A program made the position numbers and the translations under genes. A DNA stretch of 64,000 nt from Planctomycetia bacterium (GTDB lineage: Bacteria > Planctomycetota > Phycisphaerae > UBA1845 > UTPLA1). The first letter of the stretch is position 1; each line of letters begins with the position of its first letter. Location of the stretch: the NCBI GenBank assembly GCA_015200345.1, contig CP054187.1, positions 2,960,470 to 3,024,469 of the forward strand, written 5' to 3'. Under the pieces are notes generated by a model, which had not been told where the DNA came from, ran no database searches, and saw nothing but the letters and a program-made list of their open reading frames with translations. Positions 1 through 7,980 of the stretch are shown one piece after another.

Positions 1-311
1 ATCCAGAACAATGGTCATGCGAGGGTCCGTATCCGTTCCTGCGGTGAACGTCGGGTCGCCGTGGCGTGTCGGAGCCAAAGGCCTGCTTCTACCCTGACGA
101 TACCGCCGTTCAGCCGCAAATTCGAGTCGACTGCGTCAGCAACGTGGGATGGCCGCTTTTCACAGCGTTTCTCCACCCGCCGAGACGCGGATTTGACAGA
201 CAATTGAAAATAAAGCTAGAATCCACCGGCAATTAGCTTCACGGGATCATCGCCGCGATCCAGCCGAAATCACCTGCGATCTGCAACGATTGAAAGGGCG
301 ACCGCCTTACC
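1..311. other. Left-edge region without a recognisable gene
   Basis: No frame in this stretch gives a recognisable protein. The only structure I can support is a promoter-like pair at 193-222 pointing at the glycosyltransferase that starts at 312. The short minus-strand reading frames here look like chance open frames of high-GC DNA. Confidence 0.5.
193..222 (+). promoter_or_regulatory. Sigma-70-type promoter for the GT2 glycosyltransferase
   Basis: TTGACA at 193-198 and TAGAAT at 217-222 are separated by 18 nt. A transcript would begin near 230 and have a leader of about 80 nt before the ATG at 312. The match to the housekeeping consensus is seen directly; activity is inferred. Confidence 0.55.
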
Positions 312-1916
312 ATGGAATCGTATTCGTACTGGCATTACCTGCTTCTCTTTACGCACCTGTTCGTATGTCTGGCGCTGGCGGCCTACGGCATTCATCGCTA
401 TTCGCTGGTGTACCTCTACTACAAGTACCGGCGCAATTCGCCCCGTGCGAAGGCCTGCTTCCGGGAGAAACCGTTCGTCACCATCCAACTCCCGATGTTT
501 AACGAGCAGTACGTCGCCCAGCGGGTCATCGAGGCGGCTTGTCACATCAAGTGGCCGCGCGATCGCCTGGAGATTCAGGTGCTGGACGACTCGACCGACG
601 AGACGGTGGAGATCGCCCGCTCGACGTGCGAACGAATGGTCGCGCAGGGTTGCCCGGTGACCTTCATCCACCGCGACAACCGCGAGGGGTTCAAGGCCGG
701 CGCGCTGGCCAACGGGCTGAAATCGGCGCGTGGTGATTTCATCGTCATCTTCGACGCGGACTTCATTCCGCCGGAAGACATTCTTGACCATCTGATCGAT
801 CACTTTGTCGACGACAAGGTTGGCATGGTTCAGGCGCGGTGGGAGCACATCAACCGCGAGCAATCCCTCCTGACCAAGACGCAGGCGATCCTGCTCGACG
901 GGCACTTTGTCATCGAGCACACGGCGCGGCATCGCTCCGGCCGATTCATGAGCTTCAACGGCACGGCCGGCGCGTGGCGGCGAAGCTGCATCGACGACGC
1001 CGGCGGCTGGCAGCACGACACCCTGACCGAGGATCTCGACCTGTCCTATCGCGCCCAGATGCGCGGCTGGAAGTTCATCTATCTGCCCGACGTCGTCAGC
1101 CCGGCCGAGCTGCCGCCCGAGATGAACGCCTTCAAGAGTCAGCAGCATCGCTGGGCCAAGGGCGGCGCGCAGACCTGCCGCAAGTTGCTGCCGGCCATTC
1201 TCCGTTCGCGCCTGCCGTGGCGGATCAAGCTGGAGGCGTTTTTCCACCTGACCAGTTGCGTCAGTTACTTTTTGATTGTCATCCTTGTGGTGCTGCTGCT
1301 GCCCGTGCTGCATCTGAAGTTGCACATTTTCTCCAACAACGCGGCGCTGCGGGCGATCTTTGACATTTCACTCGTGTTGATCGCCACCTGCTCGGCCAGC
1401 ACGTTTTATGTCGCCTGTCAACGCGAGTTGTTCCGAAGCTGGGCCGACAGCCTCAAGTACCTGCCGTTCCTGATGAGTCTGGGGGTCGGCGTATCGCTTA
1501 ACAACGCCCGCGCGGCGTTGGAAGGCTTCTTCGGCAAGGCCGGCGAGTTCGTGCGCACACCCAAGTTCGGCGTGGCCGGCCGCGAGGACAAGGAACTGGC
1601 CCGTAAGGCCGCGCGCCATCGGCTCGATCCGAAGCGCGTCCAGGCATGGTGCGAACTGTTCATCGGGCTGTACCTGGCGACCTGCGTTGCGTACTGTCTG
1701 ATGCATAAGTTCTGGATCGGCACTTTCTTCATCTGCCTGTTCATGATCGGCTACCTGTACGTCGCCATGCTCACCCTCCATGGGCAATTCGTCACGGCAC
1801 GTGCGGCGAACCAGTCGGACACCTCGGCGGCCGATGCGGCCTTGTCCGGGCAGCCGCCCAGGCCGTCTCACTCGTACAGCGCGCGGGCCTTCGCGCCGGT
1901 CAGAACGCGCGAGTAA
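312..1916 (+). CDS. Membrane GT2 family glycosyltransferase, cellulose-synthase-like
   Basis: 534 residues. An N-terminal membrane segment (about residues 8-28) precedes a processive-type GT-A domain with the full motif set: DDSTDE near residue 92, DADF near 148, TEDLD near 239 and QQHRW near 277. The last (QxxRW) is typical of polymerising GT2 enzymes such as cellulose or mannan synthases. Several hydrophobic segments follow in the C-terminal half, consistent with a polymer-conducting membrane domain. It should join sugars from a nucleotide-sugar donor at the inner membrane; donor and product cannot be told from sequence. No PilZ domain is seen. The SD is weak (AAAGGG about 15 nt upstream), but the ATG is supported by the membrane segment that follows directly. 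Confidence 0.85.
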   Translation: MESYSYWHYLLLFTHLFVCLALAAYGIHRYSLVYLYYKYRRNSPRAKACFREKPFVTIQLPMFNEQYVAQRVIEAACHIKWPRDRLEIQVLDDSTDETVEIARSTCERMVAQGCPVTFIHRDNREGFKAGALANGLKSARGDFIVIFDADFIPPEDILDHLIDHFVDDKVGMVQARWEHINREQSLLTKTQAILLDGHFVIEHTARHRSGRFMSFNGTAGAWRRSCIDDAGGWQHDTLTEDLDLSYRAQMRGWKFIYLPDVVSPAELPPEMNAFKSQQHRWAKGGAQTCRKLLPAILRSRLPWRIKLEAFFHLTSCVSYFLIVILVVLLLPVLHLKLHIFSNNAALRAIFDISLVLIATCSASTFYVACQRELFRSWADSLKYLPFLMSLGVGVSLNNARAALEGFFGKAGEFVRTPKFGVAGREDKELARKAARHRLDPKRVQAWCELFIGLYLATCVAYCLMHKFWIGTFFICLFMIGYLYVAMLTLHGQFVTARAANQSDTSAADAALSGQPPRPSHSYSARAFAPVRTRE

Positions 1917-2100
1917 CTCCGCCGCGCGCGGTCAATCCATTCCCCTCCGGCGTCGGCGTTAAACCGGTGAGCATTGACCTGCCGGATTGCTTTTTGCGTT
2001 GACATGGTTCCGCTCGCCGCGCACCATGTGCTCGGTGCGTTTCCACACCAGGGTCGCGCCGGTTGCGTCCGGCGGAGCCCGCGCGCCGGGAGCATCGCGC

Positions 2101-2811
2101 ATGACCATCCGACGGATTGATGTTTGCCGCACGTCACACACGCTGACTTGTTGGATCACCGCAGCCGTTCTGGGCCTCATGCAGGGATCGGCCTGCAATC
2201 GTGCGCCGTCGGCGGAGCCACCGCCCGTTCAGGATGCGTTGAGCGTCTACATCGACGGCGGTGAAGCCGATGCGACGCGCCGCGCCGTGCGCGCCGACGA
2301 TTCAACAGCCGACACAGCCAAGTCGAGCGAGCATCTTCCTCGTACACTGGCGTTTGAGATGGCCGGCGTGGCCCGGGCCGATGCGAATCACGCCGAGGCC
2401 GCGCGCCAGGCGGCTGTCATCGAGGCATTCGCCAAGGCGCTGATCGAAGCGCGGCGTCTGCGCCGCCAGCCGACGGCGGATTTCACCGCGCGGCTCGGCC
2501 CAAGGCTGACCGTCATCCATCGGTCGCTGGGCGACGGCTGCGAGATCGAAGTAGCGCTCACGCATCGCGGCGAGGAGACGCGCTTTGATGTCAAGCGCGG
2601 TGTGCTGCAACACGAACCGCGCAACCCCGACACGCTGGCGCGGCTCTTCGACGAAACCAACGGCGAGTTCATCCTGCTCGAAACGCGCTGGCTGCCATCG
2701 GGCGAGGAGTGCCTCGCGCGCGTTGCCTGTTTCCGCCCGGCCGGTTTGGGCACGCTCGCGCCCGAGACGCTCGCCGGCCACCCCGACGACGAGCCGCCCA
2801 TCGAGCCGTGA
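2101..2811 (+). CDS. Putative lipoprotein of unknown function
   Basis: The frame is open from 1987, but the ATG at 2101 is preferred because it puts a signal peptide at the N-terminus, ending in a GSAC-N lipobox-like site near residue 32. The mature part (about 200 residues) is rich in Ala, Arg and Glu, with no motif I recognise. It ends in a TGATG overlap with the GH20-like gene, so the two are probably translationally coupled and may act together at the cell envelope. The lipobox is imperfect; a plain signal peptide is possible. Confidence 0.6.
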   Translation: MTIRRIDVCRTSHTLTCWITAAVLGLMQGSACNRAPSAEPPPVQDALSVYIDGGEADATRRAVRADDSTADTAKSSEHLPRTLAFEMAGVARADANHAEAARQAAVIEAFAKALIEARRLRRQPTADFTARLGPRLTVIHRSLGDGCEIEVALTHRGEETRFDVKRGVLQHEPRNPDTLARLFDETNGEFILLETRWLPSGEECLARVACFRPAGLGTLAPETLAGHPDDEPPIEP

Positions 2812-4754
2812 TGGCGCCCGACCGACGGCCGCGCGATTGGATTTCTCGCCGCTCCGGGCCGCGACCCGTGCTTTCTATCGCCCAAGTTGCGGAGTGCATC
2901 TTCCCACGGCCGCGGCGCATTGCGCGCGTCGCCGGTTCGCCTGTGCGATTAGGCCTTACGACACCGATCACGTTGTTGTGCCCGGAAACGATCGCTCACG
3001 TTCACCGCGCACTCCGGCGCATCTTGAACAAACTCCCGGCGGCCAAGCGACCACGCATCAACCTGCTCGGCACGATCGGCGCGGGCAATTTAACCTCCCA
3101 GGGTTATGCCATTGACATCCGCGACGGCGGCGTCACGGCCATCGCGGCCGATCTCGCCGGGGCACGATTCGCCGTCACAACTCTGGCACAGTTGATTCGG
3201 TCTGCCCGTGGACCGATTCCTGCCCTGACCATCACCGACTGGCCTGACTTCCCCGTGCGCGGCGTCATGCTCGACATCAGCCGCGACAAAGTCCCGACGA
3301 TGCGCACTTTGATGCGTCTCATCGACCGCCTCGCCGACTGGCGGATCAATCACCTCCAGCTTTACACCGAGCATACGTTTGCCTATCGCGGGCACGCGCG
3401 CGTCTGGCGCGGCGCCTCGCCGATGACGCCGGCGCAGATTCGCAAGCTGGATCGCTACTGCGCCGAGCGCGGCATCGAACTCGTGCCGAATCAAAACTCG
3501 TTCGGCCACATGGAACGCTGGCTGAAACACGAGCCGTACCGCGCGCTGGCCGAGACGACCGGCCCGTGGAAATCGCCTTTCGGCACGATCCGCACGCAGG
3601 CGGCGACGCTGAACCCGCTCGATCCGCGCTCGTTGAAGCTCGTCATCGGACTGTACGATCAATTGCTGCCGAACTTCACCAGTCGGCTGTTCAACGTCGG
3701 CTGCGATGAGACGTTCGAGCTGGGGCAAGGTCGCAGCGCCGCCGAGTGCAAGCGCCGCGGCGTTGGCGAAGTCTATCTCGACTATTTGCTGAAAATCCAC
3801 CGCGCGCTCGCGCGCCGCGGCCGGCGCATGATGTTCTGGAGCGACGTCGTCCACCAGCACCCGCGCATCCTCCCGCGCCTGCCGAAAGACGCGATCGCGC
3901 TGATCTGGGGATACGAATCCGATCACCCGTTCGACGCCCAGTGCCGCGCGCTGCGCCGCGCCGGGCTGGACTTCTACGTCTGCCCCGGGACGTCGAGCTG
4001 GTGCAGCTTTGGCGGGCGCACCGCCAACATGCTCGCGAACCTGCGCAACGCGGCTCGAGCAGGTCGCCGGCACGGCGCGATCGGCTATCTCGTCACCGAT
4101 TGGGGTGACTACGGCCATCGTCAGCAGTTGCCCGTCAGTTACCCCGGATGGCTGTTTGGCGCGGGCATCGCATGGTGCGCCGAATCCAACGAGCGCATCG
4201 ACCTCGGCACCGAATTGAGTCGGCTGGTCTTTGACGGTTCATCCCGTGCGGGCGAACTCTGGTGCGAGGCAGGCCGAATCCATGAGCCGACGCGATTGAA
4301 CCTGAAGAACAAGACGCCGCTATTCGTGGCCATGCACGGCGACTGGCTCGACCCGGCCAGCGTTAACGGGCTGACGCTTCGAAGCATCAACGCCATGCTC
4401 GCGCGACTGAAGCCTCTGTACCGGTCCGCATTAAGTCTCAAACTCAAGGAACCTGACCCCGCCCTCGTTCGGCGGGAGTTGATCCTCACCTTTCTCGTGC
4501 TGCGCCATGCCGTCTTGCGCGCGCGGGCGGCGCTGAACCCGCGCTTGCGCGCCGCAGCCGCGCGGCATTTGCATTTCGACCTGCGCCGGATCATGGCCGA
4601 GCATCGACGGCTGTGGCTGGCGCGCAATCGCCCCGGCGGACTCGCGTCGAGTCTTAGTTACTACGAGCGCAATCTGAAGGAGTACGCCGACTACCTGAAA
4701 CGCGCCGAACCGCGATCCCGTCGGAGGACGAATCTAATCACGGTAATGGATTAG
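2811..4754 (+). CDS. GH20-like beta-N-acetylhexosaminidase
   Basis: The frame extends upstream to 2709, but the ATG at 2811 overlaps the previous stop as TGATG and is the likely start (647 residues). An N-terminal alpha/beta region (about residues 30-150) resembles the GH20b domain. The TIM-barrel part follows, with PVRGVMLDISRDKVP and, near residue 300, NVGCDETFELG, in which the Asp-Glu pair is the GH20 catalytic signature (Asp orients the N-acetyl group, Glu is the acid). This predicts exo-removal of GlcNAc or GalNAc from glycans. No clear signal peptide is seen with this start, so the site of action is uncertain. The 3' end overlaps the convergent anti-sigma gene by 21 bp. Confidence 0.8.
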   Translation: MAPDRRPRDWISRRSGPRPVLSIAQVAECIFPRPRRIARVAGSPVRLGLTTPITLLCPETIAHVHRALRRILNKLPAAKRPRINLLGTIGAGNLTSQGYAIDIRDGGVTAIAADLAGARFAVTTLAQLIRSARGPIPALTITDWPDFPVRGVMLDISRDKVPTMRTLMRLIDRLADWRINHLQLYTEHTFAYRGHARVWRGASPMTPAQIRKLDRYCAERGIELVPNQNSFGHMERWLKHEPYRALAETTGPWKSPFGTIRTQAATLNPLDPRSLKLVIGLYDQLLPNFTSRLFNVGCDETFELGQGRSAAECKRRGVGEVYLDYLLKIHRALARRGRRMMFWSDVVHQHPRILPRLPKDAIALIWGYESDHPFDAQCRALRRAGLDFYVCPGTSSWCSFGGRTANMLANLRNAARAGRRHGAIGYLVTDWGDYGHRQQLPVSYPGWLFGAGIAWCAESNERIDLGTELSRLVFDGSSRAGELWCEAGRIHEPTRLNLKNKTPLFVAMHGDWLDPASVNGLTLRSINAMLARLKPLYRSALSLKLKEPDPALVRRELILTFLVLRHAVLRARAALNPRLRAAAARHLHFDLRRIMAEHRRLWLARNRPGGLASSLSYYERNLKEYADYLKRAEPRSRRRTNLITVMD

Positions 4755-5651
4755 CGCCAGCCGCACCGCGACATCCAGCTTCGCCAAAGCCTCGCGCGAC
4801 GAACCGACCATCTCGATGATCCGCTCGAAGGGCACCGGCCCGCAGCAGATGTAGGTCGTGGCGTTCTGGTGCCACGCGACGATGTGCAACGTCTGGCCGG
4901 ACTCATCGTCGACTTCGTAGCGGCGGTAGCCATCGCCGGTGCGAATGCCGCCCTTGCCGCATTTGTCGAGGCAGTCCCAGCGCGGAATGCTGAAGACGCT
5001 CAACCGCTGCGCGCCGCCGGCCGAGGCGTAAATCAGGTGCGCCCCCTCGCAGCCGGGTTTGTTGCGCACACCGCACAGATTAACCGATTCAAAGGAGAAA
5101 CCGAAACGGCTCAAGTCGGGCGTCAACGAGGCGATCGTCTCGTGGTACTTGTCTTTGAGGACCGGCCCCAGGGCCTTCAGCTCGCGTGGCAAGGCGTCGC
5201 TCTGGTGGTCCGGCCCGTGAGCGCAGCAGGTGTTATGCGTCTGGGCGATCATCGTCGCCGCCGAGGCGCTGCGCGGAACCGTGATCGTCGCGCTGGACGA
5301 CTCCACCACACCCGGCAGATACCACACCGCGCCGACCGCCAGCAGCAGACACGCCGCCACCACCAGCGGCCGCAGCACGCTTAACTTGCGCGGGGCCATC
5401 GCCGGTCGCGGCCCGCTCGCCAAGGCGGCGTCGCTTCCCGTCGCCGCGAAGATCTGTTGCTTTAATCGCGAAGGCACCGGCACGCGCTCCAGGTCCTTCG
5501 CCAGCTTCGCGCGAAGCGCCTGGTGCTCGTCCACCAGCGCTCCGCACACCCGGCACATCTTGAGATGGTCCAGAATGTCGCAATTGCCCTTCACGTCCAG
5601 CTGGCCGTCGGCAAATGCGTAAATGTATTTTCGAACGCTGTCGCAGTTCAT
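4734..5651 (-). CDS. Membrane anti-sigma factor with zinc finger and Cys-rich outer domain (ECF module 1)
   Basis: 305 residues. The N-terminus carries the ZAS-type motif Cys3, His29, Cys33, Cys36 used to hold ECF sigma factors. One membrane helix lies at about residues 88-112. The outer domain contains many cysteines, including a Cys-Cys-Ala-His cluster and a late Cys-Cys pair, which suggests sensing of metal or redox state; this is inference. The cognate sigma gene ends 47 bp upstream on the same strand. The same Cys3/His29/Cys33/Cys36 spacing occurs in the anti-sigma at 56.5-57.3 kb, so the two are probably paralogues. Confidence 0.8.
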   Translation of the reverse strand: MNCDSVRKYIYAFADGQLDVKGNCDILDHLKMCRVCGALVDEHQALRAKLAKDLERVPVPSRLKQQIFAATGSDAALASGPRPAMAPRKLSVLRPLVVAACLLLAVGAVWYLPGVVESSSATITVPRSASAATMIAQTHNTCCAHGPDHQSDALPRELKALGPVLKDKYHETIASLTPDLSRFGFSFESVNLCGVRNKPGCEGAHLIYASAGGAQRLSVFSIPRWDCLDKCGKGGIRTGDGYRRYEVDDESGQTLHIVAWHQNATTYICCGPVPFERIIEMVGSSREALAKLDVAVRLALIHYRD

Positions 5652-5698
5652 CGGTCTTCGTCGGCCTCCACCCGGCCACTTGCTCCTGCCGTCTTATT

Positions 5699-6295
5699 CT
5701 AGCGTTCCACCGGTCGAATGCCCCGCTTGGCGGCGTACTCGGTCAGCGCCAAGGCGAGTTGACGTCTCGCCCGAAAAAGACGGCTCATCACCGTTCCGAT
5801 GGCGATCCCCAGCACCTGCGCGATTTCCTTATACGACATGTCGCCCAGCGCCCACAGCAGCAGCACCATTCGATACTCGGGGGCGAGCTTTTCCACCGCG
5901 TGCTTCAACTCCTCATCGAACAAGTCCCAGTTCAGGCGCCCCGGCGCCAGGCTATCCAGCGTCTGCGGCTCGAAGTCGGCGGCGAAATCGTTGAGACTCA
6001 AATCATCCAGCAGCGTCGGCCCCCGACCCGCGACGCCCCGCCGCGTCAGGTACGCGTTGTGCATGATCTTCAGCAACCAGGGCTTGGCGCCGTAATCGCG
6101 CAGTTCGAAGCCGCCGAAACTCCGCCGAGCCTTCAGGAAAACTTCCTGCACCAAGTCTTCGGCTTCGTGGGCATCCCCCGTGAGCTTGTAGGCCAGCCGG
6201 TAGACGATGTCGAAGTGCGGCAGGACCAGCGCCTCAAAGGAGCGGTCTTCCGTCGGCTCGTCGGTACGGGTTCCCGGTGTGGTCGGCATCGCCAT
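5699..6295 (-). CDS. ECF-family RNA polymerase sigma factor (module 1)
   Basis: 198 residues, normal for an ECF sigma. Region 2 is visible as LTGDAHEAEDLVQEVFLKA followed by the core-binding PWLLKIMHNAY segment. Region 4 has YRMVLLLWALGDMSYKEIAQVLGI and the helix-turn-helix IGTVMSRLFRARRQL. It should direct RNA polymerase to a small regulon and be held by the anti-sigma encoded directly downstream. The N-terminal residues before FDIVYRL are short and Thr-rich, so a slightly later start cannot be excluded. Confidence 0.88.
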   Translation of the reverse strand: MAMPTTPGTRTDEPTEDRSFEALVLPHFDIVYRLAYKLTGDAHEAEDLVQEVFLKARRSFGGFELRDYGAKPWLLKIMHNAYLTRRGVAGRGPTLLDDLSLNDFAADFEPQTLDSLAPGRLNWDLFDEELKHAVEKLAPEYRMVLLLWALGDMSYKEIAQVLGIAIGTVMSRLFRARRQLALALTEYAAKRGIRPVER

Positions 6296-6499
6296 GCTTC
6301 AGCCTACTCTAACCCGCCCCAGGGACGGATTATTCCAGCGAATCAGTAGACCGGCGAATCCGGCGGGAATCGGAAATTCTGGTGTGGTAATCTAAGGTTT
6401 TCTGCCGACGGGCTTGTATTCTTCGGAGTTCGAACCAATTAGCCGGCGGGCTTGCCCGCCGCGAGTGCGCCGGATGACCCCCGACCCGACCTAACCGCG

Positions 6500-7894
6500 T
6501 CAGACCAGCCGCAACTGCACAATCTCGGCCGGGGCATTGATCCGCACCGGGAACCAGTTTCCCACGCCGGAATTCACGAACAGCCGCGACCGGTCATCCC
6601 CGAAGAACCCGCGGATGTATCGGAAGAGCAGCTCGCCCGCGCCGCGGTCAAAGCCCGACCCCGGCGGCGCGAACATCAGTTGCCCGCCGTGCGTGTGCCC
6701 CGACAGCGTCAACGGCACGCCGCTGTCCCGCAGTGCATCCCACGTGTGCGGATGATGCGCCAGCGCGATCATCGGCCCTTCGACGTTCTTGTCATAATTC
6801 ATCAGCGCCGAACGGACATCGCGGCGATGCCCCGGCCGACTGCCACGCGGCTCGTCGCTTCCCGCGTAGTCGATTCCGGCGATGCAGAGTCGCTCGCCGC
6901 CGATCTCCAGCGAGCGCCGCCGGTTGATGAGCAGATCGAACCGCTCGCGCACCATGCGGATGAACTCGGCGCGATCATCAATCTCGTCGTGATTGCCGAT
7001 GCAGAGGAAGCAGCCGTAGCGGTGCTGCATGCGCCCGATCGCGTCCAGCGCAGGCGGCAGCAGGGCGTTGGAGTTGTCGACGACGTCGCCAGTGATCAGG
7101 AGCAAGTCGCTGTTCAGCGCGTTCACCGCGTCCACGACGCGCGGAAGCATGTCGGGCCGGAACAGCCGCCCGACGTGCAGGTCGCTCACGTGCGAAATGG
7201 TCAGTCCGCGCAATCGATCAGGCAGCCACGGCGCGGGCACATCATGTCTGCGAACGACGAACGCCGCCTGATCGCGCCACGCCAGGACCGACCCGCCGAG
7301 CAGCGCCATCGGTGCTGTCGCGACGGCTGTCTTTAACAACGCACGACGCGATACGAGCGCGTTCGGCGTCGTTTGCTCCGCGCTGGAAGGCGGTGCGCGC
7401 GGCGGAAGCGGCGCGGGATCGTGTTCGACTCGTCCTCGCCCGCACCACCGTTGCCATGACCAAGAGAAGGCCAGTGCCGCAAGCCGAAGCCCGGCGACAA
7501 GCGGCAAACAACAAACCAGCCCGATGTTCCAGAGCGTGACGGCCGAGGCGTACCAGACCGGCCCCTTCATGAACTGCGGCATGCGGCCGGTGATGAACAT
7601 GTACACCATCGGCGCGACAAGGCCGGCGGTGAAAGCGCCGGCGATGGCGCGCGCGGCATTCGAGAATCGCGTTGACTCGATGCAGCGCGCGAATCGACGA
7701 TCGGCGATCGACCACCAGAGGGCGTTGAACACGAGCATGGAGAGGATGACCAGTCGAAAGCCCAGCCCGCGCGGCGTCGGCACGAACCGCGCGATCACGA
7801 AGCCGTACAGCAGCAGCGCCGCCACGAGGGCGATCAGCGTCCATTGAAGACGCGAATAGAATCGATCGGTGGGGGCGCGAGGCGGTATCCACAT
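6500..7894 (-). CDS. Membrane-anchored calcineurin-like metallophosphoesterase
   Basis: 464 residues. The first 150 or so carry about four membrane segments. A Ser-Arg-Arg-Ala-Leu-Leu-Lys stretch and a hydrophobic segment (about residues 180-205) follow, resembling an internal Tat-like anchor. The catalytic domain has all five metallophosphoesterase motifs in order: SDLHVG, TGDVVDN, GNHDE, HHPHTW and GHTHGGQ. It is close in layout to YkuE/YaeI-type phosphodiesterases; the substrate is unknown. The ATG at 7894 lies only 5 nt from a TATAAT element, so the transcript may be leaderless. Confidence 0.85.
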   Translation of the reverse strand: MWIPPRAPTDRFYSRLQWTLIALVAALLLYGFVIARFVPTPRGLGFRLVILSMLVFNALWWSIADRRFARCIESTRFSNAARAIAGAFTAGLVAPMVYMFITGRMPQFMKGPVWYASAVTLWNIGLVCCLPLVAGLRLAALAFSWSWQRWCGRGRVEHDPAPLPPRAPPSSAEQTTPNALVSRRALLKTAVATAPMALLGGSVLAWRDQAAFVVRRHDVPAPWLPDRLRGLTISHVSDLHVGRLFRPDMLPRVVDAVNALNSDLLLITGDVVDNSNALLPPALDAIGRMQHRYGCFLCIGNHDEIDDRAEFIRMVRERFDLLINRRRSLEIGGERLCIAGIDYAGSDEPRGSRPGHRRDVRSALMNYDKNVEGPMIALAHHPHTWDALRDSGVPLTLSGHTHGGQLMFAPPGSGFDRGAGELLFRYIRGFFGDDRSRLFVNSGVGNWFPVRINAPAEIVQLRLV

Positions 7895-7899
7895 GAGCG

Positions 7900-7905
7900 A
7901 TTATA
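7900..7905 (-). promoter_or_regulatory. TATAAT -10 element directly before the metallophosphoesterase
   Basis: A perfect TATAAT on the minus strand ends 5 nt before the ATG at 7894, which would place the transcription start at or next to the start codon. No convincing -35 element is seen at 16-18 nt upstream. Confidence 0.45.
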
Positions 7906-7968
7906 GGGTTGCGTGGTACGCTCGCCTTCTAACGAATTGCGCGTCTCACGCGTCGGCCTGCTTCCGCG

Positions 7969-7974
7969 CATAAT
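7969..7974 (+). promoter_or_regulatory. CATAAT -10-like element directly before the GH1 gene
   Basis: CATAAT ends 6 nt before the ATG at 7981, the spacing expected for a leaderless transcript. There is no recognisable -35 and no Shine-Dalgarno in the 6-nt gap. Confidence 0.35.
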
Positions 7975-7980
7975 GCCGAC

